Below are positions 53,588 through 62,872 of a DNA stretch of 64,000 nt, piece after piece. Where the stretch lies: contig NZ_CANMED010000002.1 of the NCBI RefSeq assembly GCF_947496855.1, forward strand, positions 558,001-622,000, given 5' to 3'. The notes under the pieces were generated by a model. It had not been told where the DNA came from. It was given only the letters and a program-made list of their open reading frames with translations, and did no database searches. A program made the translations under genes and the position numbers. Source of the DNA: an uncultured Aquimarina sp. (GTDB taxonomy: Bacteria; Bacteroidota; Bacteroidia; Flavobacteriales; Flavobacteriaceae). The stretch's first letter is position 1; the number at the start of each line of letters is the position of its first letter.

Positions 53588-56500
53588 TTATTCTTTTACA
53601 AATTTAACGTTTTGATCTCCTACTTTAACGAAGTAAACTCCGGCTTCTAGAGCTTGAACATTAATAGTAGTAGCAAAAGTTCCTCGATCTACAATTTGAC
53701 CTAACATTGTATAAATTGTATATGGTTTTGTACCAAGATTTTTTGTAACAATATTAAGAATAGCATCTTTTATAGGATTAGGATATATTCTTAATTTGTT
53801 AGCTGCTAATGTAGGAGGTTTTTTTCCTGTTACGTCAGAATTAGTTGACACTAGAGAAGTTCCACAAGCCCCAAGGTATGTCCAACTTGTTGCTGTTTTT
53901 TCCCATAGATTACCCTGATATACTACTCCATCACCTGCTTGATATGAAATTGATGTACTGTATTGCGAAACACCATCACATCGATCTGCAGAAACAATTG
54001 TATTTAGGACCGCTACTTTATCTATTGCAATATCTGCTTGCCAAGTAGCTCCTGTTACTCTGTTAAATCGCAATTGTATTCCGCCACCAGTATATGAACT
54101 AAGGTCGATGATCACATTTTTCCAAGAATTACCTTGGTTACCGGTTTGACTCCAGATACTAGTCCAGTTAACGCCTTGATCTGTGCTTACCTCTACAGCG
54201 ATACTTCCCATATTTGCAGCACCATTCATATGGTAGCTAAATGTAAAGCTAGCTTGAGTTGTTGCTGTTAAATCGAAACAAGGAGAGGTCAGAATCGCTC
54301 TTTTATTAGGATATCCAGTTCCATTACCAGAGGCTTCAACATACATATAATAAGACCCTTGTGTCGCGCTTGCAGGTCCGGTTCCGTTAGATGGTGTTCC
54401 GTTAGCATCTAAAGACCAATTGATATCATCTACCGTAGATTGTGACCACGCACCAAGTGTATTTTCAAACCCTTCGTTATAAGGAAATGAAACAATGCTT
54501 GATGTACATACACCTCCATTGGTAGTGGCACTTGTAGTAGCACTAAATGCAGATTCATTTCCTGCTTCGTCTTTAGCTTTTATTCTAAATTCATAGGTTG
54601 TGTTTGCTGTTAGATTATTAATTGCTGCTGTTGTTCCTGTAACCGATCTAAGATTTGTATTTCCTGAATAAATATCATATCCAGTAACTGCCACATTATC
54701 TGTAGAAGCATTCCAGGATAAAACTAGTTTTGTGTCTGTAATAGAAGAAGCTACTACATTTGTTGGAATAGAAGGAGCTTCTGTGTCTCCCGAGTTTGTT
54801 GCATTAACAAGAGGAACTTTCCAAACACCACGACCATAAGTTGCTGCAAGAAGTACTTGGTCTTTAAGGTTAACTTCTAAATCGCGAACAGCAACATTTG
54901 GTAAATTTTGCGAATAATCCTCCCAATCATTATTACCATTTTTATGATATACCCCAAGGTAAGTACCTAAATATATAGACGCCGTACCTTTTTGGTGTCG
55001 TACGATAAATTTACCTTCGTTAGGAAGATTACCACTAATATTTGTAAAATTACTTCCTTGATTTGTGGATCTAAACACTCCTCCATTACTAGAACCACTT
55101 GTTGAAATGTACACTATTTGGTTATCATCATTATGAACTTCTATAGAAGAGATATTAGTTTGAAAAGTTTCTATTCTTGTCCAGTTAACGCCCTTGTTAG
55201 TACTTTTGAATAGATTTTTTTTAAGCCCAACGTACATAATATTCTCATTTATCGGATCTAACTCTATATGATCAATTTTTCCTCCAAAATTAAAGTTAGT
55301 TAACTTTTCAAAAGAATTTCCGTTGAGTTTATAAAAACTAGAATATCCGGCGTATAAAACACCATTTTTATCGGATACCAATGGTGTAATCCAATTTCCG
55401 GTCTCTGGACCATTGGCTATCTGACTTTGACTAGCACCTCTATTTCGTGTCACATACAAGCCACTACCATTTTGAATAAAACCGTAATATGTATTGTCAT
55501 TATTTCCACTTACAGCACAATCCATACCATCAGCACCATAATAGTTATTCCACTCATTTCCATTAAGGGCATAACCACCGTTATCTTGTAAACCGCCGAC
55601 AATGTGATCAGCACTGCTATTTTCTGCTACAGAAATTCTATAGAATTGCCCAATTTGTAGTCCTTTGGTAAGATCTTTAAAGCTCTGACCGTTATTTTCT
55701 GAAATATAGATTCCTCCATCACTTCCGCAAATAAGCTTTCCATCATAATATCTTAAGAAATGTATATCAGCATGAGTGTATGTCGCTTGTCTTGGGGAAG
55801 ACCAATTATTAATTTTAGAAAAATTACCTCCGCCATCTGTAGATTTCCATACATTCAGACAACCGACAAAGACAGTATTAGCATTTTTATCAGAAACGGC
55901 AAGTGCAAGATCGTACCAAGCTTGAGAACTTTCAAAAATATTTGTAGTTTCCGCTGTTTTATTAAAGCTGTCACCACTATTCGTTGAACGATATAATCCT
56001 TGAAAAGAATAGCTAGATGCTCTTGGACGTGCACTTAGTACATATACATAGTTTGGATTTGCTGGTGTAACATCGATTACTAATCTCCCTGAACTTGAAG
56101 GTAATCCACTTTGAATTTTTAAGAAACTGTTACCTGCATTTGTAGATTTATAAAAAGATGATGCCGTTGCCGCGTATATTACATTTGTATTGCCTGGCTT
56201 CAGTTTTATATCTTTAATGTTTCCTTGCAGCGTTCGAGTCCAATTAGCACCTGCATTAGTAGTTTTATACACACCTGCACTAGTAGCAACCCATAACACA
56301 TTTGAATCATTAGGATCTATATAGATATCGTTTGCCGTGGTTTGTGTATTCGAAAAACTTAGACCAGTTTGAGACCATGAGGCTCCTCCATTAGTTGATT
56401 TAAGGACTCCAATACTGTAACTATCGCTTGCATCATCATCTCCCGTTGCTATGTAAATTATATTAGAATTTTTAGGATCTATCGCAATACCGGAAACTCC

Positions 56501-57037
56501 TATTTGAGGTAAGTTATCTGATAAAGGAGACCAATCAACTCCTTTATTAGTGGATTTCCAAATTCCTCCGGCTGGAGCTCCAGCGTACATAATATTTTCA
56601 TTGTTTGGGTCTATGATCCCAACATTTATTCTTCCTTGACCAGGAGACCATGAAGATGCTTGATTATGATCAAAAGGGCCCATAGGTGTCCAACTTGGTG
56701 CTGCTTTACCATTTTTAGCAAGCGCCATTTTGTTTTTTGTGTCAGTAGTAGCGAATAAATACGCAGGCGAAGGTAATGTTCCGTCTGGTAATACGGCATT
56801 TTTCCAATATTCTCTCCATCTCATAAATGGTTTGTATCCACTTCCTTTTTTAGTGTGATCACGATTTTTCCAATAGTTGTCAAATGCAGTAGTGATCTCA
56901 TCAAAAGTTACTTTCTCATCCGTTCCAGATATTTTTTTCTCATTTTCTAGTGCTACCATCCAAGGAGCGGAAGCGTTATATTGCGCAATAGCACAATAAC
57001 AGGTTAATAACATGATGGTAATTAATGTTTTTTTCAT
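53588..57037 (-). CDS. large T9SS protein: sialidase-fold, FN3 and MAM-like domains
   Basis: The 1149-residue protein has a signal peptide. Many BNR/sortilin-like propeller repeats (IYIATGDDDASDSYSIGVLKST in parts, GVYKTTNAGANWTRT, NLFKSTNKGVNWTRI) fill roughly residues 115-745. A fibronectin type III domain follows (about 755-845, PTNVVASSITDTKLVLSWNA), then a MAM/jelly-roll domain (FPYNEGFENTLGAWSQS). The C-terminal sorting signal is LRIYPNPIKDAI...VKFVKE. It is exported to the surface. No glycosidase acids are evident. Confidence 0.88.
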   Translation of the reverse strand: MKKTLITIMLLTCYCAIAQYNASAPWMVALENEKKISGTDEKVTFDEITTAFDNYWKNRDHTKKGSGYKPFMRWREYWKNAVLPDGTLPSPAYLFATTDTKNKMALAKNGKAAPSWTPMGPFDHNQASSWSPGQGRINVGIIDPNNENIMYAGAPAGGIWKSTNKGVDWSPLSDNLPQIGVSGIAIDPKNSNIIYIATGDDDASDSYSIGVLKSTNGGASWSQTGLSFSNTQTTANDIYIDPNDSNVLWVATSAGVYKTTNAGANWTRTLQGNIKDIKLKPGNTNVIYAATASSFYKSTNAGNSFLKIQSGLPSSSGRLVIDVTPANPNYVYVLSARPRASSYSFQGLYRSTNSGDSFNKTAETTNIFESSQAWYDLALAVSDKNANTVFVGCLNVWKSTDGGGNFSKINNWSSPRQATYTHADIHFLRYYDGKLICGSDGGIYISENNGQSFKDLTKGLQIGQFYRISVAENSSADHIVGGLQDNGGYALNGNEWNNYYGADGMDCAVSGNNDNTYYGFIQNGSGLYVTRNRGASQSQIANGPETGNWITPLVSDKNGVLYAGYSSFYKLNGNSFEKLTNFNFGGKIDHIELDPINENIMYVGLKKNLFKSTNKGVNWTRIETFQTNISSIEVHNDDNQIVYISTSGSSNGGVFRSTNQGSNFTNISGNLPNEGKFIVRHQKGTASIYLGTYLGVYHKNGNNDWEDYSQNLPNVAVRDLEVNLKDQVLLAATYGRGVWKVPLVNATNSGDTEAPSIPTNVVASSITDTKLVLSWNASTDNVAVTGYDIYSGNTNLRSVTGTTAAINNLTANTTYEFRIKAKDEAGNESAFSATTSATTNGGVCTSSIVSFPYNEGFENTLGAWSQSTVDDINWSLDANGTPSNGTGPASATQGSYYMYVEASGNGTGYPNKRAILTSPCFDLTATTQASFTFSYHMNGAANMGSIAVEVSTDQGVNWTSIWSQTGNQGNSWKNVIIDLSSYTGGGIQLRFNRVTGATWQADIAIDKVAVLNTIVSADRCDGVSQYSTSISYQAGDGVVYQGNLWEKTATSWTYLGACGTSLVSTNSDVTGKKPPTLAANKLRIYPNPIKDAILNIVTKNLGTKPYTIYTMLGQIVDRGTFATTINVQALEAGVYFVKVGDQNVKFVKE

Positions 57038-57315
57038 TATAATGAGTTAAAAGATTGATAATTGAGTTTGATTTGTTAGTGAAAAAATAATTGTTGTAGT
57101 GTAACTATCCTAAACAAATTAGTATATATTTATGATATTGATTAGCAAGAGATTGAAGAGTTTTTTTTTGACAATTATAGATCTCTTTTCATAATTAAGT
57201 TTGCTTTTAAATCGAGTTTAGTTATGTCCGAATGTACCATCTACTTTGCGCATTATTCGTTAAAAGCTAGTATTCGTTATTTAATGCATATAATTTGTTG
57301 ATCAAAAAATAGAAT
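57038..57315. other. gap upstream of the large T9SS gene
   Basis: AT-rich and without a gene. It should carry the promoter of the T9SS protein gene on the minus strand. No notable dyad was found. Confidence 0.4.
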
Positions 57316-57498
57316 TTGTCTTATGAAGTATATGAGTATTTATATGTTAAACCGTCTACAGGTAGGAAGAACTACGTGAAAACTAACTTTATTATAATTG
57401 CAGGGATAGTTAATAGCAATAAAAGATTATCAATACTAGTTGTAATTCTGATTCTACTTTTATTTGTAGGATATTTAATTTACTCTAAAAACCAATAA
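57316..57498 (+). CDS. single-helix membrane peptide, relative of the array peptide
   Basis: The 60-residue frame (TTG start) ends IAGIVNSNKRLSILVVILIL and LLFVGYLIYSKNQ, matching the 41-residue array peptide almost residue for residue over 34 positions. Its N-terminal 26 residues differ. The array copy ends in KVQ from the repeat, this one in KNQ, so this may be the ancestral form. The start is uncertain. Confidence 0.5.
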   Translation: MSYEVYEYLYVKPSTGRKNYVKTNFIIIAGIVNSNKRLSILVVILILLLFVGYLIYSKNQ

Positions 57499-57515
57499 AT
57501 ATATAGGCTAAATCC

Positions 57516-58085
57516 ATGAAACGAAAGGACAAAAAAAGAACGACCACAAATTGGTTAGAGAAGGCTCGTGAACACTGGAGCCATAAGGGTAACGAAAGAC
57601 CGCCATTTGCAATAGTACCAAAAAAGGGTCAGCGATCTGTTTGGGATTTTCCACGTCCTCCAATTATCGAAAAAATCAACAAACACATAGTAGTGAATTA
57701 TCAAGGTAAAAAGATAGCAGATTCTCGCAATTCTTTAGCTGTTTTAGAAACTGCCAGTCCGCCAACATATTATATACCTCAGTATGATATTGACATGGAC
57801 ACACTCGTAAGAATACTCGACAAAACCTCCATGTGTGAATGGAAAGGTAATGCAAGCTATTGGACTTTGAAGACCTTGATCAACCAACCGATAGCGTGGT
57901 CGTATCCGAAACCTTTTTCAGAATTTTCATCATTAAAAGATCATATAGCATTCTATCCTCAGCATCTTGAATGTTATATAGATCAAGAACGGGTTAAAGC
58001 GCAAGCCAGTAAATTTTATGCAGGATGGATCACTCCAGACTTAGTAGGACCTTTTAAGGGAGAAATGGGAACCGAACATTGGTAA
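57516..58085 (+). CDS. long DUF427 protein
   Basis: The 189-residue protein has a basic N-terminal extension with WLEKAREHWSHKGNERPPFA. A DUF427 domain follows from about residue 65 (VVNYQGKKIADSRNSLAVLE, PTYYIPQYDI, CEWKGNASYWTL), and the tail VGPFKGEMGTEHW ends it. The C-terminal phrase is typical of longer DUF427 members. It is probably cytosolic; biochemical role unknown. The shorter paralogue is at 606-887. Confidence 0.88.
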   Translation: MKRKDKKRTTTNWLEKAREHWSHKGNERPPFAIVPKKGQRSVWDFPRPPIIEKINKHIVVNYQGKKIADSRNSLAVLETASPPTYYIPQYDIDMDTLVRILDKTSMCEWKGNASYWTLKTLINQPIAWSYPKPFSEFSSLKDHIAFYPQHLECYIDQERVKAQASKFYAGWITPDLVGPFKGEMGTEHW

Positions 58086-58162
58086 GCATACCATTTTTAA
58101 CAAAAAATCAAATTAAAATATATACAGACAATTGCGTATATTGAAATTTTCCTTGTAGTTTC

Positions 58163-60526
58163 CTAACGTCTTCTCCCCGAATAAGTCATTGCTTCCCCTT
58201 TGCCAAAAGCATAACTTAGTCCAAAGGTAAAAAAGCGTCCACGTTGCCCAAAGTTGTAGGTTTCAAAAGTGGGTTGATTCACAAAACGTTCTTGAATTCT
58301 AGAAGCAAAAACATCACGGATACCAAGATTTGCCACTATTTTTCCCTTTAATATTTTTTTACGCATACCAATATCGAGAAATGCAAAACCACTTTGCTCC
58401 CCTTGGACCGTTTCAAATCCAGAACGATAATTTCCGTTAATTTCTAAATCTATCCCGGCAGGCAAACCAATTTTTGAACCTAATCGAGTGGACCATTGAT
58501 TCCCCGTAAAGTCAAAAATCTGGCCTTCGAAAGTTCCCTTTCGGTCAAAATAATTAAAATTAAAATCCCCCGTAAAAGTTAACCATTTTGCTGGACTATA
58601 TTTTCCATTGGTTTCAAAACCTATAGACGAATTTGTACCAATATTTTCTGGAGTAGTAAAATTCACATTATCTACAAAAGTCGATACACGTTCTACCACA
58701 TCTGTGGTATAGCGATTATAAAAGCTAGAGCTCATACTAGCTTTTCCAATTTTATAAATGCTAGTTAACTCATAAGAATTGGTGAACTCAGGTTGTAATT
58801 CTGGGTTCCCTGTTCGGATATTGAAATTGTTTCGAATATTGAAAAAAGGATTCAAATCCCATAGACGAGGTCTAAAAATTCGTTTTGAATAACCAGCTTG
58901 AAGCGAAAACTTCTCACTAAACGTATAAGAGGTGTGAAAACTAGGAAAAAAATTAGTAAAATTTCGTGAGTTACCTTCATTGGTATTTGCTAATAGAGTT
59001 TCTAAATCCGTGTTTTCTACTCGTAAACCTCCTTTAATTCCCCAGGTGTCATTTTCATAAGCTACAGTACCGTAAACGCCTAATACCTTTTGATCCCATT
59101 CAAAGTCATTCGTTAGATTTTCGTTTACTACATATTCTTCACCAATTAAATCTTCAACCTTAAAATCATTCCCCACATCATTTATGACATACTGCACTCC
59201 AGTCTCAATAGTATACCCTTTAGTCAATGGATTGGTATAATCCGCTTTAAAGGTAAAATCGGCTTGTTGAAAATTAGTAGCAGTGCGTTGGTTACTATCT
59301 ACATTTTCTCCTTCAAGTGAAGTATCTGTAAATAAAGAAGACTGATCTTTTCCAAAGAAACTACCCAAAGCACTTAATTGAAATGTATGATCTTCATTAT
59401 TCTTAAACTGTTTTTTCCAATTAAACTCATACTGCCATTTAGGATTGGTGGCTTCAGTAACTTCATCCCGCACCCATCTAGATACCAAAGTATTACTAGC
59501 ATCAAAAAAGCTAAAATTAGTTTCAGAAGGCTGATCTTCAATTTCGTAGGCAACATTTCCTGATAGAGTAAAAACGTTGTATTTATTCAAATGGTAGTCC
59601 GTACCTAACGTAATGTTAAAAAAAGTCTCATTCCTAAAGTTCTCTCCTTCGCTAAAAATTACTTCATTATTTGTTAGGTTTCGATTAATCGCCTCATTAT
59701 CTCTAGGTAGTGAACGGTAACCTGCACCCATTTGAGTAAAAAGATTGAATTTTTCAGTTCTACGATTAAGGCTAAGTCCTATACTATGATTGTCGGGTAT
59801 ACCCGTATTAAGTGAGATAGAACCATTCCAACCTTTTTTCTCTTCTTTTTTTAAAATGATATTTAAAATCCCAGAAGTACCTGAGGCCTCATATTTAGCA
59901 GAAGGGTTGGTGATTATCTCGATACTTTGAATCATATCTGCTGTAATAGTTCCCAATGCATTGCTAGATTCATCCGCTAATACAGAAGGTTTTCCATTAA
60001 TCAGGATTTGCACTCCTCCGGCTCCTCTTAAACTTATCTCTCCTTCTATATTAACATTAACTGATGGTACATTGTTGAGCACCTCTAATGCACTAGCTCC
60101 TGCTGTACTTAGATCTTTTCCAACATTAAAAACACGTTTATCCAATTTAAACTCTGTTTTAGACACTTCTCCTCTAACCACAACTTCGTCTAATGTTTGG
60201 CTGTCTTGATAAAGTTTAATTATTCCTAAGTCAACTTTATTCTCTTTTATTTTTAAATCTCGAAGCTGAATCGTTTTAAATCCTATGAAACTTATTTCAA
60301 CATAAAAATCATTTTTTGTCGTTTTTATCTCAAATAAACCATTGTCATTGGTTATAGCTCCAGAAATTGTAGCTTTAGAATTTGTGTCATTTAAGACAAC
60401 CGTAGCATACGGAATAGATTGACCAGTTTCGGCTTCAACCAGCGATCCCGAAACCAATATTTCTTCATTTTGAGCCCAGGTATCAACTGTAAATAATAAT
60501 AGTATTAAAAGAAACCGTATGTTCAT
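58163..60526 (-). CDS. TonB-dependent outer-membrane receptor
   Basis: The 787-residue protein has a signal peptide, then a carboxypeptidase-like regulatory domain (VSGSLVEAETGQSIPYATVV). A plug domain follows (LDEVVVRG, NVPSVNVNIEGEISLRGAGGVQILINGK in parts), then a beta-barrel ending TFGLSYAFGKGE. It belongs to the outer-membrane beta-barrel family common in Bacteroidota. No SusD partner is adjacent, so a small ligand is more likely than a polysaccharide. It is divergent from the LytS/LytR pair, which may control it. Confidence 0.88.
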   Translation of the reverse strand: MNIRFLLILLLFTVDTWAQNEEILVSGSLVEAETGQSIPYATVVLNDTNSKATISGAITNDNGLFEIKTTKNDFYVEISFIGFKTIQLRDLKIKENKVDLGIIKLYQDSQTLDEVVVRGEVSKTEFKLDKRVFNVGKDLSTAGASALEVLNNVPSVNVNIEGEISLRGAGGVQILINGKPSVLADESSNALGTITADMIQSIEIITNPSAKYEASGTSGILNIILKKEEKKGWNGSISLNTGIPDNHSIGLSLNRRTEKFNLFTQMGAGYRSLPRDNEAINRNLTNNEVIFSEGENFRNETFFNITLGTDYHLNKYNVFTLSGNVAYEIEDQPSETNFSFFDASNTLVSRWVRDEVTEATNPKWQYEFNWKKQFKNNEDHTFQLSALGSFFGKDQSSLFTDTSLEGENVDSNQRTATNFQQADFTFKADYTNPLTKGYTIETGVQYVINDVGNDFKVEDLIGEEYVVNENLTNDFEWDQKVLGVYGTVAYENDTWGIKGGLRVENTDLETLLANTNEGNSRNFTNFFPSFHTSYTFSEKFSLQAGYSKRIFRPRLWDLNPFFNIRNNFNIRTGNPELQPEFTNSYELTSIYKIGKASMSSSFYNRYTTDVVERVSTFVDNVNFTTPENIGTNSSIGFETNGKYSPAKWLTFTGDFNFNYFDRKGTFEGQIFDFTGNQWSTRLGSKIGLPAGIDLEINGNYRSGFETVQGEQSGFAFLDIGMRKKILKGKIVANLGIRDVFASRIQERFVNQPTFETYNFGQRGRFFTFGLSYAFGKGEAMTYSGRRR

Positions 60527-60739
60527 TATGTGCTAATTATAATTTGATTGTTCAAAGAAAAGAAGAAGAAAAGATTAATAAAAATCCATTTGGGTAAACA
60601 ACCGTTGTAATCCGACAAACGACATTATTGTCATTGACCTCGATAGATCTGCCGTTTATAGCAATTATTAAGAGGATTACGTTTTAAATCTTATAGTTGG
60701 AGAAGCAAAAACTATATTTGTTGTACAATTTTCGATATT

Positions 60740-61756
60740 GTGAAAAAAATATTCTTAAATAAAGAAGTTTGGTTTCAAGTGATATTGCATATCGTGGTAT
60801 TTACTTTCTATTCATTTGACCGTCGTAATCCCGAGATAAAACCTTATCAATATGTGTTCTTCTTGAATTTTGTAATTGCGGGACTTATAGTGAATTATAT
60901 ACTCCTGCCTAAATTTCTATATCCCGGAGCTTACTTAAAATTCACCTTATATGTCGCATTAGTGGTGGTATGGGTAATTTTTGTGGAAGAAGTTATATTA
61001 GAAAAAATCTATTTTCCGGATACTCGCGGTACCAGGTTTTTAGGTGTTGCATATAATCTTATGAGCACTTTGCCAACTTTATCCGTCCTGGCAGGATTCA
61101 AATTTGGCTGGGATGCCCTTATCAAACAAAAAGAGGTCAAAGAATTAAAAGACTCTGTAAGAGAAAGCGAACTTCAATTTCTGAAGTCGCAAATTAATCC
61201 TCATTTCTTGTTCAATAATATGAACAATTTGTACTCATATGCTATCGAAAAATCCCCACGAACACCAGAAATCATCCTAGAGTTATCGGGTGTGCTACGA
61301 TATATGCTTTATGAGTGTAAGGCTAAATATGTTTCACTTTCAAAAGAAGTGGAACAATTAGAAAACTTTATCAACCTGGGGCGTTTGCAAATAGAAGGAC
61401 GCGGTACAATTACTTTCTCGAAAAGTATTGAGCAATTAAATTTTCGGATAGCTCCACTTATTTTGATTGCTTTTCTTGAGAACGCTTTAAAACATGGGAG
61501 CTCTAGCCAAACGGGAGGAATAATTATTTTTGTAGATATCAAGGTTACTGAGGGCGGGTTGCTCTATTTTAAATGTTCGAATACTTATAAAACGCAGACC
61601 AACACAAATAATTTAGATAGCGGAATTGGTTTAGAAAATGTAAAAAAACGGCTTGCTATTATATATCCAAAGGCACATACATTAGAGATTAAGGCTAATG
61701 AAGAAACATATGAGGTTCAATTAACCATCGATCTAAAAAAGTCTCAGGAACAATGA
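60740..61756 (+). CDS. LytS-family sensor histidine kinase
   Basis: The 338-residue protein starts at GTG. It has four membrane helices (about 11-26, 37-57, 68-88, 110-127), a coiled linker, and a His_kinase domain with the phosphoacceptor in SQINPHFLFNNMNNLYS (about 151-167). The ATPase N box is LIAFLENALKHG and the glycine box SGIGLENVKKRL. It senses an unknown signal at the membrane and phosphorylates the regulator encoded next, with which it overlaps by 4 bp. Confidence 0.92.
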   Translation: MKKIFLNKEVWFQVILHIVVFTFYSFDRRNPEIKPYQYVFFLNFVIAGLIVNYILLPKFLYPGAYLKFTLYVALVVVWVIFVEEVILEKIYFPDTRGTRFLGVAYNLMSTLPTLSVLAGFKFGWDALIKQKEVKELKDSVRESELQFLKSQINPHFLFNNMNNLYSYAIEKSPRTPEIILELSGVLRYMLYECKAKYVSLSKEVEQLENFINLGRLQIEGRGTITFSKSIEQLNFRIAPLILIAFLENALKHGSSSQTGGIIIFVDIKVTEGGLLYFKCSNTYKTQTNTNNLDSGIGLENVKKRLAIIYPKAHTLEIKANEETYEVQLTIDLKKSQEQ

Positions 61757-62442
61757 AATGTATCATCATAGAGGATCAACTACCAGCACAGCGTATTTTA
61801 AAAAAATACATTGAAGATACCGGTTCGCTAGCACTCATAGGAACTTTTACCGATGCTCTGGAAGCTATGAAAATGATGAAATTGACCAAAGTAGATGTTA
61901 TTTTTTTAGATATTCATTTACCTAAGATATCCGGCATTGACTTTTTAAAAACGTTATCTAATCCACCTCAGGTTATTCTTACAACTGCTTTCTCTAATTA
62001 TGCTTTAGAAAGTTATGAATTTGATGTGGTGGATTATTTATTGAAACCATTTTCATTTCAGCGATTTATTAAAGCTATTTCGAAGGTCGAGACAAAACAG
62101 CAAAATTTAATTCCGAGTGTAGCGACAACAGAAAAGAATGAAGTGTACACAAAAGTAGGATACGACTTAGTACGTATTCTTATTGATGATATTACCCACA
62201 TCGTATCCGATGCTGATTATACAGAACTTCATTTACAAAATAAAAAACACGTATCATCTGAAAGGCTTCGTTACTGGGAGGAACTTTTGCCTTCTAAAAA
62301 ATTTATGAGAGTGCACAAATCGTACATTATTAACACTTCGAAAATTGAGAGAGTCTCTGGTAATCAAATTTATTTAATGAATCAAAAACCAATTCCATTA
62401 GGCCGAGCTTATAAGAGTAATTTTATGAAAAAATTCTTATGA
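61753..62442 (+). CDS. LytTR response regulator
   Basis: The 229-residue protein has a receiver domain (CIIIEDQLPAQRIL; phosphoacceptor Asp in VIFLDIHLPKISGI, about 55; LTTAFSNYALESYEFDVVDYLLKPF in parts). A C-terminal LytTR DNA-binding domain follows (HIVSDADYTELHL, FMRVHKSYIINTSKI, PLGRAYK). It pairs with the LytS-like kinase. The divergent TonB receptor is a natural target; GACATTATTGTC at 60621-60632 in their shared region is a possible but unproven site. Confidence 0.92.
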   Translation: MKCIIIEDQLPAQRILKKYIEDTGSLALIGTFTDALEAMKMMKLTKVDVIFLDIHLPKISGIDFLKTLSNPPQVILTTAFSNYALESYEFDVVDYLLKPFSFQRFIKAISKVETKQQNLIPSVATTEKNEVYTKVGYDLVRILIDDITHIVSDADYTELHLQNKKHVSSERLRYWEELLPSKKFMRVHKSYIINTSKIERVSGNQIYLMNQKPIPLGRAYKSNFMKKFL

Positions 62443-62479
62443 AAAGAGATTTATTGATATTGTAAACTACCTTAAAACT

Positions 62480-62497
62480 AAGGTTCAATAAACCGAT
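62480..62497 (+). repeat. stray copy of the array repeat
   Basis: AAGGTTCAATAAACCGAT shares the core GTTCAATAAACCGAT with copies 13 and 17, more than 12 kb past the array. It lies in the 143-bp gap after the response regulator. No ATG follows directly. Confidence 0.65.
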
Positions 62498-62585
62498 AAT
62501 TCATTTTTGCTGTCAAAAGAATAATGTTCTAAATATAACACAGACTTATCTCAACTCTAGTATATTGCACGAATAAACTATTATT

Positions 62586-62810
62586 ATGAAATTAAACTTA
62601 TTGTCTTGTGATGCTCAGAGACCAGATAAAAGAGCTATAGTCAAATGTATTTTAGAGATTTCATCAAACATGAATGAATCCTTGGCGAATGAAATTACAG
62701 ACATACTATTAGAAGGAGACGCTGTAGATATTGAGATAGGGGATAAAAACTCTGGTTCTGCTTTAAGAGCTTTACGAAAGCTAAGTATTGATTACGAAAT
62801 TATAGAATAA
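62586..62810 (+). CDS. small soluble protein, unknown
   Basis: The 74-residue protein has an alpha/beta pattern (RAIVKCILEISSNMNESLANE, then VDIEIGDKNSGSALRALRKL) reminiscent of the ribosomal L7/L12 C-terminal fold or small partner proteins. It has no signal and no membrane segment. It follows the stray array repeat by 88 bp. Function unknown. Confidence 0.6.
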   Translation: MKLNLLSCDAQRPDKRAIVKCILEISSNMNESLANEITDILLEGDAVDIEIGDKNSGSALRALRKLSIDYEIIE

Positions 62811-62872
62811 ACCAAACCACCTATTAAAAATACCAGCAAAATACTTACTAGTTCGAAAAAATGATCACTTTA

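Noticed and set aside
60621..60632. GACATTATTGTC as a LytTR operator
   Set aside because: A single short dyad without the usual paired direct repeats; only mentioned as a possibility.
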